Source of the DNA: TMED14 sp963925545 | GTDB taxonomy: Bacteria > Bacteroidota > Bacteroidia > Flavobacteriales > Schleiferiaceae | DNA length: 64,000 nucleotides | Direction of reading: 5' to 3' | Assembly (NCBI GenBank): GCA_963925545.1 | Contig: CAWUSA010000011.1 | Span: 35,801-99,800, forward strand | The notes under the pieces: generated by a model | The model's database searches: none | What the model saw: only the letters and a program-made list of their open reading frames with translations | What the model was told of the DNA's origin: nothing | Translations under genes and position numbers: made by a program | Shown: positions 52,223-60,590 of the stretch, piece after piece | Layout of the letters: the number at the start of each line of letters is the position of its first letter | Numbering within the stretch: position 1 is the stretch's first letter

Positions 52223-53539
52223 TCATGGATTGCCTACCCTAAACTCCAAGGCTTTGAGCCCCATGGCATTGCGACTGTCCATGGTGATCATGCCCATCGC
52301 TTCATCATGCCTTGCGCCCCAGGATCTGAGGTAGACAATGACGGTGTAGCGGTTGTTGGTTTCCCAGTGATTGCCTTCTGACCATTGTATTTTGTCAGCT
52401 GACCATTGACTTGATTCATCGGTTGATGAGCTGCTCTCGTCAGCGATCAGGTACTCTAAATAGCCTTGCTTGACCATGATGCGTCCCCGGTAAGCCTGCT
52501 CTATTTCATCGTAGAGCAATTGATTATCAAGGTGTGGTTGGTAGCCATTGAAATCCCCCAACACATGCAGTTGTCGATGCCCTTTGCCTTCATTGTCTTT
52601 GAGGAAAAGATCCATCCACAAGTAATCTGCTTCAATGCCTTCATCATCAGAACCTTGCTTTCTAGGGACAAACACGCCTTGGCCATCTTGTTGATGGGTT
52701 GGGTACAGGATGCCGCGAGCAATTTCCTCGTCAACAAAGGCCACCCAGCGTTCATTGAGTTCATAGCGAGAAACGCGCAGGCTAGGCACAGGGAGGTTTT
52801 TGTTGTCGACATAGCGAAAATTGTTGCCGCCATGGAAGCAATTGCTGCCATCATCATGGTCAAAGTCCATCACCCCATTGCGCAAAAACCTTGGCGCTAG
52901 CTGCTTGGTGCTTCGCCAATTTCTGTTCTGTATGATGGACAAGGCCACATCCTTGAAAGGGTTGAGCACAGAGATGTCGCGCATGTCAACGATCATGTCA
53001 ATTTCTTGATGGCTCTGTCTGAGTCCCATCAGGCTTGTGCGATGGATGTCCCCTGAGAGCTGGGTTTTCTGATTCACAAACACCGCTGGAAGTTTCAATA
53101 AGGTGTCCATTTGGCTTTCACCAAAAATAATCAAGTAGTAATTGCCTGAAACCCTAGGCATGCAATCACTGTGGGGCAGGATGGTGCTCATGTGGCTGTA
53201 TGGCTGGTAGGTGTTGAATGACAGGATGCCATCAGGTAATTGCGACTCCATGAACCCCTCAATGGCCTCTGAATGGTTCAGGCCGCTAGGTTGCCAGTCG
53301 CGGTTGCAATGCTGCCAGGTGTAATTGAATGGGGTCGTGCTTTGGTAGAAATCATCAAAAGCCAAACGGAGGCTGCCAATTTCACCCAAGGGAACCACCG
53401 TCAAACTTTGTGGGTCACCAAGCACATGCCATTGCACGGAATGGATGCCTTCAGCCACAATCCAATCCGGTTCAAATTGGGCATAAGCCAAGGCTGGCGA
53501 AAACATCAGTGATAGTGTGAATAACTTTAAGTTGCTCAT
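52223..53539 (-). CDS. Type IX secretion system plug protein (DUF5103)
   Basis: A 438-residue periplasmic protein. The signal peptide is about residues 1-20 (KLFTLSLMFSPALAYAQ). The order of motifs fits DUF5103, now described as the N-terminal domain of the T9SS plug protein: LRLAFDDFYQSTTPFNYTWQHC, EGFMESQLPDGILSFNTY, PHSDCMPRVSGNYYL and a second immunoglobulin-like domain with GDFNGYQPHLDNQL. The plug closes the SprA translocon from the periplasm when PorV is absent. sua5 follows in the same direction. No other T9SS gene is nearby, though the secreted protein at 23642 looks like a T9SS cargo. Confidence 0.85.
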   Translation of the reverse strand: MSNLKLFTLSLMFSPALAYAQFEPDWIVAEGIHSVQWHVLGDPQSLTVVPLGEIGSLRLAFDDFYQSTTPFNYTWQHCNRDWQPSGLNHSEAIEGFMESQLPDGILSFNTYQPYSHMSTILPHSDCMPRVSGNYYLIIFGESQMDTLLKLPAVFVNQKTQLSGDIHRTSLMGLRQSHQEIDMIVDMRDISVLNPFKDVALSIIQNRNWRSTKQLAPRFLRNGVMDFDHDDGSNCFHGGNNFRYVDNKNLPVPSLRVSRYELNERWVAFVDEEIARGILYPTHQQDGQGVFVPRKQGSDDEGIEADYLWMDLFLKDNEGKGHRQLHVLGDFNGYQPHLDNQLLYDEIEQAYRGRIMVKQGYLEYLIADESSSSTDESSQWSADKIQWSEGNHWETNNRYTVIVYLRSWGARHDEAMGMITMDSRNAMGLKALEFRVGNP

Positions 53540-53585
53540 GGCATGTAAAGTTGATAAAAACTTCGTCTCCAGCTCTCATGTATTG

Positions 53586-53593
53586 TAACTTTG
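53586..53593 (+). promoter_or_regulatory. TAACTTTG -7 box for the nqr operon
   Basis: An exact TAnnTTTG match, 31 bases before the nqrA ATG, in the 85-base divergent gap with the T9SS plug gene. No box was found for the plug gene. This is the longest leader among the exact boxes. Confidence 0.65.
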
Positions 53594-53624
53594 CGGCAAA
53601 ATTTCTCACCATAAAACTTGGGAC

Positions 53625-54968
53625 ATGTTTAAGACACACATAGTGCAGAAAGGAATGACCCTTCCCATCATGGGGAGTCCTTCAGATTTAGTGGGCACAA
53701 TGGAAAGCACGACCACCTTTGCAATTACGCCAGATAGCTACCTTGGTTTAGTGCCAAAGCTTGCCGTGAAAGAAGGGGATAAAGTCCTTGCCGGAGATAG
53801 CATCCTCTTTCACAAAAAGGATGATAGAATTCGCATCACTTCACCGGTAAGCGGCGTGGTGACATCCATTGTTCGCGGTGCAAAGCGTCGCCTTGAGCAC
53901 GTTCTTATCGAGAAGGATGCCGTCCAAGCCTATGCCAGCTTCCCTAAAGGTCATCCCGCCAATCGCGATGAGGCCATTGAGCGCTTGACAGCATCTGGCC
54001 TGTGGACATTGCTTGAGATGCGTCCCTATGGTATCGTTGCCAACCCGAATGATCAACCCAAGGCGGTATTCATTAACGCCATGGCCACCGCGCCATTTGC
54101 TCCTGAGGCATCCATCACCCTCAAGGGTCGTGAAATGGATTTCCAGTTAGGCATCAAGGCGTTGAGCTTGCTGTCATCTAAAACAGTGCTTTCCATCTCA
54201 GAGGACGAGTCGTCCACAGTACTTGTTGGCGCTGAAGATGTTGAGATCCATCGCTTTCAAGGCCAGCATCCTGCCGGCAATACATCGGTGCATATTGCTC
54301 ACATTTCTCCCTTGAATAAGGGTGAGGTTGTGTGGGCCATTGATGCACAAGACGTGGCCATTTTGGGTCAGTTTTTCCGTTTAGGAGAAGTCCGCCTAGA
54401 GCGCGTGATCACTATGGCTGGCACAGGCTTTATTGACCCATCCTACGTGAAAGCTATGCCATGCATGCAATTGACTTCAGCGATGGACGAGGCCTTGAGA
54501 GTGGACCGCAGCTACCGCGTGATTTCCGGCTCTGTGTTGACAGGGCAGGCAGTTGGTAAGGATGGATTCCTTTCATACAATGCTAACCAAATCACGGCCA
54601 TCCCTGAAGGTGAGGGTACAGAGTTTTTTGGCTGGGTATTGCCCAATATCAGTAAGTTCTCTAAAAACCGAACCTTCCTTTCTTGGATGTTTCCTCATCG
54701 CAAGTATGACCTAAGCACCAAAATGAATGGTGAAGACAGGAATTTTGTCATGACGGGCGAATACGGTCGCGTATTCCCTTTTGACATCCTTCCAAATCAA
54801 TTACTCAAGGCCATGTGGGCTAATGACCTAGAGAGTATGGAAGCCCTTGGCGCTTATGAAGTGGTTGAAGAAGATTTTGCCTTGTGCGAGGTGATATGTA
54901 CCTCCAAGCAGCCTTTGCAGTCTTTGGTGCGTAGCGCCTTGGATATGCTTCATGCAGAAATGAACTAA
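53625..54968 (+). CDS. nqrA: Na+-translocating NADH:quinone reductase subunit A
   Basis: A cytoplasm-facing subunit of the sodium-pumping NADH:quinone oxidoreductase, 447 residues. No membrane segment is visible. The early biotinyl-lipoyl-like fold (VPKLAVKEGDKVLAGDSILFHKKD) and VTSIVRGAKRRLEHVLIEKD are typical, as is the late SFLSWMFPHRKYDL-like segment. It is first of six nqr genes, 15 bases before nqrB. The ATG at 53625 follows a TAACTTTG box by 31 bases, so the whole operon probably runs from there. Confidence 0.95.
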   Translation: MFKTHIVQKGMTLPIMGSPSDLVGTMESTTTFAITPDSYLGLVPKLAVKEGDKVLAGDSILFHKKDDRIRITSPVSGVVTSIVRGAKRRLEHVLIEKDAVQAYASFPKGHPANRDEAIERLTASGLWTLLEMRPYGIVANPNDQPKAVFINAMATAPFAPEASITLKGREMDFQLGIKALSLLSSKTVLSISEDESSTVLVGAEDVEIHRFQGQHPAGNTSVHIAHISPLNKGEVVWAIDAQDVAILGQFFRLGEVRLERVITMAGTGFIDPSYVKAMPCMQLTSAMDEALRVDRSYRVISGSVLTGQAVGKDGFLSYNANQITAIPEGEGTEFFGWVLPNISKFSKNRTFLSWMFPHRKYDLSTKMNGEDRNFVMTGEYGRVFPFDILPNQLLKAMWANDLESMEALGAYEVVEEDFALCEVICTSKQPLQSLVRSALDMLHAEMN

Positions 54969-54983
54969 TCACGGACTCTGGAT

Positions 54984-56189
54984 ATGAAATTTATACAAAA
55001 CATCTTTGACGCCACCCGACCTGCTGTCACTGATGGCAAGTTCAAAGCACTGATGCCAATGCATAACGCATTGGAAACCATGATGTTTGTCCCTGATCAC
55101 AACACCCACAATGGATCCCATGTGCGTGATGCCATTGACCTCAAGCGCACCATGGTGACAGTGATTTTTGCTTTGATACCAGCCTTGATTTTTGGCTTAT
55201 TCAATGCGGGATACCAGCATTACAAGGCTTTAGGCTTGTTGGTGGATGGTGACTTGATTTCCCAGTTCTTAACCCTTGACAATGCCTTGTTTGGTGCATG
55301 GCGATTTGTTCCCATGGTATTGGTGACCTACGCTGCTGGCCTAGGTGTTGAGATGGTATTTGCTTTCAAGAACAAGCATGCCGTTGCAGAAGGCTTCTTG
55401 GTGTCTGGCATACTGATCCCGTTGATCATGCCATTGGACATGCCATTATGGATGGTCGCGGTGTCAACTATTTTTGCTGTGTTGATTGCTAAGGAAGTCT
55501 TTGGTGGAACAGGTATGAACATTTTGAACATTGCGCTAACTGCTCGAGCCTTTGCCTTTTTTGCCTACCCTAGTGTCATGTCTGGCGACAAGGCCTGGGT
55601 CAACACCACGACCGAGGCTGGCCAGTCTGTCGTTGATGGTTACTCTGGCGCCACTGCCTTGGGTGAGATGGCAGCCACAGGAAGCAGTTCATACTCTGCC
55701 TGGGATGCCTTTACGGGCATCATGCCTGGATCCTTTGGTGAGACATCGGTGGTAATGATCCTGTTGGGTGCCGTGTTGCTTATTGTCACACGCATTGCTT
55801 CCTGGAAAATCATGCTGTCTGCTGTGATGGGCGCCCTGTTGATGGGATGGATTTTTAATGGGCTGGCATCGTACATGATTTCACCAGAACAGCAGGTCTA
55901 CATGGCTATGCCATTTTATAAGCACTTGCTGTACGGTGGTTTTGCCTTTGGTATCGTGTTTATGGCCACAGATCCCGTCTCATCTGCTCACACAGAGCGT
56001 GGCAAATGGATTTTTGGATTCTTGGTTGGTATGTTGAGCATCATCATTCGCGTCTTCAACCCCGCCTACCCAGAAGGCGTGTTCCTGGCCATTCTGTTTA
56101 TGAATGTCATGGCCCCTTTGATTGACCACTACGTGGTTGCCGCAAACATCAGCCGTCGTCAAAAACGATCAACCGTTAAAGCCTCGTAA
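54984..56189 (+). CDS. nqrB: Na+-translocating NADH:quinone reductase subunit B
   Basis: An integral membrane subunit, 401 residues with about ten membrane segments. It carries covalently bound FMN on a threonine: the motif DGYSGATALG gives T224, matching the D-x-x-S-G-A-T flavinylation pattern recognised by ApbE. FVPDHNTHNGSHVRDAIDLKRTM near residue 35 is typical of the N-terminus. It also binds riboflavin and quinone in known complexes. It sits 15 bases after nqrA and 1 base before nqrC. Confidence 0.95.
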   Translation: MKFIQNIFDATRPAVTDGKFKALMPMHNALETMMFVPDHNTHNGSHVRDAIDLKRTMVTVIFALIPALIFGLFNAGYQHYKALGLLVDGDLISQFLTLDNALFGAWRFVPMVLVTYAAGLGVEMVFAFKNKHAVAEGFLVSGILIPLIMPLDMPLWMVAVSTIFAVLIAKEVFGGTGMNILNIALTARAFAFFAYPSVMSGDKAWVNTTTEAGQSVVDGYSGATALGEMAATGSSSYSAWDAFTGIMPGSFGETSVVMILLGAVLLIVTRIASWKIMLSAVMGALLMGWIFNGLASYMISPEQQVYMAMPFYKHLLYGGFAFGIVFMATDPVSSAHTERGKWIFGFLVGMLSIIIRVFNPAYPEGVFLAILFMNVMAPLIDHYVVAANISRRQKRSTVKAS

Positions 56190-56190
56190 C

Positions 56191-56934
56191 ATGGACGTCA
56201 ACAGCAACCGTTATACTTACCTATTCTCCATCATCATGGTGGTGATCGTGGCCGTACTGCTTTCAGTCGCAGCCACCGTGCTCAAACCTTTTCAAGATGC
56301 CAATATGGTTTTGGAGAAAAAGTCCAACATCATAGCCTCAATTGGCTTGGTTTCTGAGAACCCTGATTCCCTTTTCAACATTGTCATCGTTAAGCAATTA
56401 GTGATCAGAGGCGGCGAAGTCATTGAATCAGAGGTTTCAGCCTTTGACTTGGACATGGCAAAAGCTGTCAAGATGGCTTCTGACAAGCGCTCAGTGCCTT
56501 TGTTTGTTGCTACCCATCAGGAGGACACCTATTACATTTTACCGGTACGTGGCAAGGGCCTTTGGGGTCCCATCTGGGGCTTTATCAGCTTGCAATCGGA
56601 TGCCAACACCATTTACGGTGCCTCCTTCAGTCATGAAAAGGAAACACCTGGATTGGGTGCGGAGATCTCAACAGCTATTTTCCAGGATCAGTTCCCCGGT
56701 AAAATCATTTTCTCTGACAGCTATGATGGCATTGAAGTCCGCAAGGGCGACGCAAGGACCAACCAGCAAGTGGATGGCATATCTGGCGGAACCATCACCT
56801 CAGTTGGCGTTCAATACATGTTGGAAGACTGCTTGATCCCCTACAAAGCTTACTTGTTGAAACAGGTGGCTGAATCTACCGTGGAAACCCACATTGAAAC
56901 CCTCGCTGACAGCAGCAACACAAATCATGAGTAA
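56191..56934 (+). CDS. nqrC: Na+-translocating NADH:quinone reductase subunit C
   Basis: A subunit with one N-terminal membrane segment (about 12-32) and a periplasmic FMN-binding domain, 247 residues. The covalent flavin threonine is T201 in DGISGGTITSVG, the S-G-x-T variant seen in NqrC. PVRGKGLWGPIWGFI and HEKETPGLGAEI are family motifs. The start at 56191 (MDVNSNRYTYLFS) is favoured: the longer frame from 56122 lies in nqrB and adds residues without the NqrC start pattern. It overlaps nqrD by 8 bases. Confidence 0.94.
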   Translation: MDVNSNRYTYLFSIIMVVIVAVLLSVAATVLKPFQDANMVLEKKSNIIASIGLVSENPDSLFNIVIVKQLVIRGGEVIESEVSAFDLDMAKAVKMASDKRSVPLFVATHQEDTYYILPVRGKGLWGPIWGFISLQSDANTIYGASFSHEKETPGLGAEISTAIFQDQFPGKIIFSDSYDGIEVRKGDARTNQQVDGISGGTITSVGVQYMLEDCLIPYKAYLLKQVAESTVETHIETLADSSNTNHE

Positions 56935-57592
56935 GGCAATGGAAAAAACCGCACGCGAGCCCCTGTTCTCTAAGAAGAATCGCAGGCTCCTTATCGACCC
57001 CATGAATGAAAATAACCCCATCACGGTTCAGGTTTTGGGTATTTGTTCAGCGTTGGCGATCACAGTGAAAATGAAGCCAGCATTGGTCATGGGCATTTCC
57101 GTGATTGTCGTGATGGCAGCAGCCAATGTGTTGACCTCATTGCTCAGAAATTTGATTCCCAATCGCATCCGAATCATTGTACAGCTTGTTGTGGTAGCCT
57201 TGTTGGTTATCCTCGTTGACCAAGTGCTCAAGGCCTTTGTCTACGATGTAAGCAAGGAATTGTCTGTATTTGTTGGTTTGATTATCACCAATTGCATCAT
57301 CATGGGTCGCATAGAGGCCTTTTCCCTGGGGAATGCGCCTTGGAAGGCCTTCCTTGATGGGGTGGGTAATGGTGTTGCCTATGCAGGCATCTTGTTGTTG
57401 GTGGCTTTCTTCCGCGAGCTGCTTGGCAATGGCACCCTCTTTGATTACCCTATCATGGCTCAGCTTGGGGTCTATGACATGGGCTACACCAACAACGGCA
57501 TGATGTTATTGCCGCCAATGGCTCTCATCGTTGTGGCCATTGTGATTTGGATACAGCGTGCAAAGACGCCTTCATTGATTGAAAAGGACTAA
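56927..57592 (+). CDS. nqrD: Na+-translocating NADH:quinone reductase subunit D
   Basis: A membrane subunit with six segments, 221 residues. Together with NqrE it forms the inverted-repeat pair that houses an iron cluster within the membrane. NPITVQVLGICSALAITVKMKPALVMG opens the membrane part in form, followed by LIITNCIIMGRIEAF with the iron-binding cysteine and NGMMLLPPMALIVVAIVIW at the end. The ATG at 56927 lies just inside the nqrC stop (56932-56934), giving translational coupling; an earlier frame start at 56894 is rejected. Confidence 0.94.
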   Translation: MSKAMEKTAREPLFSKKNRRLLIDPMNENNPITVQVLGICSALAITVKMKPALVMGISVIVVMAAANVLTSLLRNLIPNRIRIIVQLVVVALLVILVDQVLKAFVYDVSKELSVFVGLIITNCIIMGRIEAFSLGNAPWKAFLDGVGNGVAYAGILLLVAFFRELLGNGTLFDYPIMAQLGVYDMGYTNNGMMLLPPMALIVVAIVIWIQRAKTPSLIEKD

Positions 57593-57603
57593 GACAGACT
57601 ACC

Positions 57604-58221
57604 ATGCAAGAACTCATCAACATCTTTGTCAAAAGCATCTTCATAGAGAATATGATTTTTGCCTATTTCTTAGGCATGTGCTCGTATTTGGCCGTTTCTA
57701 AAACGGTGAAAACAGGCGTCGGCCTTGGATTAGCTGTAACCTTTGTTCTCACGATCACCCTGCCGGTGAACTACCTGCTTGAGAACTATGTACTCAAGGA
57801 AGGGGCTTTAGTCTGGCTAGACCCTGAGTTTGCTGAGGTAGACTTAAGCTTTCTGAGCTTCATTATGTTCATCGCCGTCATTGCTTCCATGGTTCAACTC
57901 GTGGAGATGGTGGTTGAGAAATTTGCCCCCGCCTTGTATTCAGCTTTAGGCATATTCCTACCCTTGATCGCTGTGAATTGTTCCATATTGGGCGGTTCAC
58001 TCTTCATGCAGGAACGCGCCTACACATCCATCACCCAGGCAACCGTATTCGGGTTTGGTTCGGGCATTGGATGGTTTCTAGCCGTTGTGGCCATTGCCGC
58101 CATTCGCGAGCGCCTCAAGTACTCTCATGTGCCACCCCCTTTGCGTGGCCTAGGTATCACTTTCATCATCACGGGACTCATGGGCATGGCCTTCATGAGC
58201 TTCATGGGAATCAAACTTTAA
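57604..58221 (+). CDS. nqrE: Na+-translocating NADH:quinone reductase subunit E
   Basis: A membrane subunit homologous to NqrD, 205 residues with six segments. IENMIFAYFLGMCSYLAVSKTVKTGVGLG at the start, in form, and LPLIAVNCSILGGSLFMQER with the cluster cysteine are diagnostic. FGFGSGIGWFLAVVAIAAIRERLKY closes the family pattern. It lies 11 bases after nqrD and 18 before nqrF. Length matches the family norm near 200. Confidence 0.95.
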   Translation: MQELINIFVKSIFIENMIFAYFLGMCSYLAVSKTVKTGVGLGLAVTFVLTITLPVNYLLENYVLKEGALVWLDPEFAEVDLSFLSFIMFIAVIASMVQLVEMVVEKFAPALYSALGIFLPLIAVNCSILGGSLFMQERAYTSITQATVFGFGSGIGWFLAVVAIAAIRERLKYSHVPPPLRGLGITFIITGLMGMAFMSFMGIKL

Positions 58222-58239
58222 CAGCTAAGCTCAGTAAGC

Positions 58240-59547
58240 ATGACTTTCTTCGCATTATCTACCATTATCATCATCAGCATTGTCGTCTTTTTGGCGGTGA
58301 TTCTTGGCTTGGTGACCATTCTTCTCCAAGCCAAGGCTCGTTTGATGCCTTCTGGACCGGTAACCCTTGACATCAATGGTGATGCCATTGAGATTGAATC
58401 GGGCAGCACGGTACTTAATACTTTGAATAGCCAAAAAGTCTTCTTACCATCAGCTTGCGGCGGTGGCGGTACTTGTGGCATGTGTAAATGTCAGGTGACT
58501 GATGGCGGAGGGGCTATCCTTCCTACAGAGGTAGGCTACTTCAACCGCAAGGAAATTGCTGACAATTGGCGTCTGGCATGTCAGGTGAAGATCAAAAATG
58601 ACATGAAAATCGTTGTGCCTGCTGAGGTGTTTGGTATCAAGAAGTGGGAATGTGAAGTGGTGTCCAACTACAATGTGGCATCCTTCATCAAGGAATTTGT
58701 GGTTCGATTACCTGAGGGTCAATCCTTGGATTTTGAAGCCGGTGGTTACATTCAGATTGACGTGCCAGAAACAACGGTTGATTTCAAGAATCTCGATATC
58801 ACAGCACATCCAAAATTGGGCAAAAAACCTGATGAATTCCAGGCAGAGTGGGACAAGTTTGGCCTCTGGGATTTGACGATGAAGAACCCTGAGCCGATCT
58901 ACCGTGCATACTCCATGGCCAATCACCCAGCAGAAGGCAACATTGTGATACTCAACATCCGTATTGCTACGCCGCCATGGGATCGAGAGAAAAATGGATG
59001 GATGGATGTGAACCCGGGCATTTGTTCTTCTTTTGTGTTCGATCAAAAGGCTGGCGATAAAGTGACCATTTCTGGTCCTTATGGCGACTTCTTCATCAAG
59101 GAGTCTGAAGCAGAGATGATTTACATTGGTGGTGGTGCAGGCATGGCACCCATGCGATCTCACTTGTTCCACCTCTTCCATACCCTGAAGTCTGGCCGGA
59201 AGGTGAGCTATTGGTACGGTGGCCGTTCACGCCGTGAGCTCTTCTACATTGATGATTTCAAAAAGATTGAAGCGGAGTTCCCTAATTTCACTTTCAACAT
59301 GGTGCTTTCTGAGCCCATGGAAGATGACAACTGGCAAGTCAAGGCTGGCATAGGTCAAGCCGGTGATGGCTTCAAGGGCTTTGTACACCAAGCCTTGATT
59401 GACAACTACCTCAATGATCATGATGCACCAGAGGACATTGAGTTTTACTTCTGTGGACCACCCATGATGAATGCAGCTGTCTTGAAGATGGTTGATGACT
59501 TTGGCGTGCCATCGGAAAACGTCGCTTGGGATGATTTTGGGGGCTAA
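58240..59547 (+). CDS. nqrF: Na+-translocating NADH:quinone reductase subunit F
   Basis: The NADH-oxidising subunit, 435 residues. One N-terminal membrane segment (about 8-29) precedes a ferredoxin-type 2Fe-2S domain with C73, C79, C82 and C114 (SACGGGGTCGMCKC ... C). An FAD domain has YRAYSMANHP and the NAD domain has YIGGGAGMAPMRSH and FYFCGPPMMNAAV. Electrons pass from NADH via FAD and the cluster into the membrane subunits. The last 17 bases overlap the start of the apbE gene. Confidence 0.96.
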   Translation: MTFFALSTIIIISIVVFLAVILGLVTILLQAKARLMPSGPVTLDINGDAIEIESGSTVLNTLNSQKVFLPSACGGGGTCGMCKCQVTDGGGAILPTEVGYFNRKEIADNWRLACQVKIKNDMKIVVPAEVFGIKKWECEVVSNYNVASFIKEFVVRLPEGQSLDFEAGGYIQIDVPETTVDFKNLDITAHPKLGKKPDEFQAEWDKFGLWDLTMKNPEPIYRAYSMANHPAEGNIVILNIRIATPPWDREKNGWMDVNPGICSSFVFDQKAGDKVTISGPYGDFFIKESEAEMIYIGGGAGMAPMRSHLFHLFHTLKSGRKVSYWYGGRSRRELFYIDDFKKIEAEFPNFTFNMVLSEPMEDDNWQVKAGIGQAGDGFKGFVHQALIDNYLNDHDAPEDIEFYFCGPPMMNAAVLKMVDDFGVPSENVAWDDFGG

Positions 59548-60553
59548 AACAAGGCAAAAGGACACATTATTGCGTCTTTTTTCTGCTTGTATAGCAATTT
59601 CAATATTGACACTTTTGGCGTCATGCCAGCGAAATGCATTGCCGACCCATGTGAAAGGCACAGCGCAGGGCAGCACCTTCAATATGACCATTTATGGCCT
59701 TGATGATGACAGCCTTACCTACCGCATTGGTGCCTGGCTTAGTAACTACAACCAACTAGCTTCTGCATGGGATAGTCAATCGACCTTGTCTCGCTTGAAT
59801 GCCGGTGACTCCGTGTATGTAGCTCAAGATTTTGTTGAGTTGGCACAAATTTCCCGCATGGTTTACAGCCTATCCGATGGCTACATGTCTCCCACCTTGA
59901 ACCCCCTCATCGAGGCATGGGGCTTTGGGTCTGAATCGGGCTATTTGAACTTGTCTGACAGTCTGGCTGTTCAGCAATTGATGCGTCAAGTGAATGATGC
60001 AAGACCCTGGTGTCCTGAAAAGCCTGGTCTGTGGGCCTGGCCAGAGGGGATGTCCTTGACGTTCACGTCTGTGGCTCAAGGTCATTCGGTGGATTTGATT
60101 TCTGAGCGATTGATGGCGATGGGAGCCACGGCGGCCATCGTTGAAATTGGGGGTGAGGTGCGTTGCTTTGGCCGCAAGCCCAATGGCAAGGATTTCAAAG
60201 TAGGCATTGAAAAGCCCTTGGAGCAGAAAAGCAAGGATTTGCAGGAAATCATTCCTTTGCGTGACCGCGCATTGGCCACCTCAGGTGACTACAGAAATGT
60301 AAAGAAAGATGTGGTGACAGGTGAGAGGTATGCGCACACAATCGATGCATTCACTGGTTGGCCAGCAAGATCCAACATGTTGAGTGCCACATTGATTGGT
60401 CCGACCTGTGCTGAAGCTGATGGCATGGCAACTGCAGCAATGGCCATGGGCTTTGATGCTACCGTTGAATGGATGTCTGCTCACCCTTTATGGGACGCCT
60501 ACCTCATCTATGTGCGTGATGATGGTGGCCTGGCTATCTGGTCTTCCTATTGA
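59531..60553 (+). CDS. apbE: FAD:protein FMN transferase (ApbE-like lipoprotein)
   Basis: Attaches FMN covalently to threonine in NqrB and NqrC, using FAD as donor; a periplasmic, lipid-anchored enzyme of 340 residues. The signal ends in LTLLASCQR with the lipobox cysteine near residue 32. Family motifs are ASAWDSQSTLSRLNAGD, HSVDLISERLMAMGATAAIVEIGGE, ATSGDYRN, HTIDAFTGWP and CAEADGMATAAMAMG with a metal-binding aspartate. The ATG at 59531 overlaps nqrF by 17 bases. Co-location with the nqr genes directly supports maturation of this complex. Confidence 0.93.
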   Translation: MILGAKTRQKDTLLRLFSACIAISILTLLASCQRNALPTHVKGTAQGSTFNMTIYGLDDDSLTYRIGAWLSNYNQLASAWDSQSTLSRLNAGDSVYVAQDFVELAQISRMVYSLSDGYMSPTLNPLIEAWGFGSESGYLNLSDSLAVQQLMRQVNDARPWCPEKPGLWAWPEGMSLTFTSVAQGHSVDLISERLMAMGATAAIVEIGGEVRCFGRKPNGKDFKVGIEKPLEQKSKDLQEIIPLRDRALATSGDYRNVKKDVVTGERYAHTIDAFTGWPARSNMLSATLIGPTCAEADGMATAAMAMGFDATVEWMSAHPLWDAYLIYVRDDGGLAIWSSY

Positions 60554-60570
60554 CCAACTGACGACTGCCC

Positions 60571-60589
60571 TTCATCATTAATTGATGAA
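60571..60589. terminator. Inverted repeat between convergent apbE and DUF5916 genes
   Basis: TTCATCA (60571-60577) and TGATGAA (60583-60589) form a perfect 7-bp stem with a 5-base loop, in the 37 bases between two convergent stop codons. There is no T-tract and the stem is AT-rich, so terminator strength is doubtful. Position and symmetry suggest it may act on both strands. Confidence 0.4.
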
Positions 60590-60590
60590 C

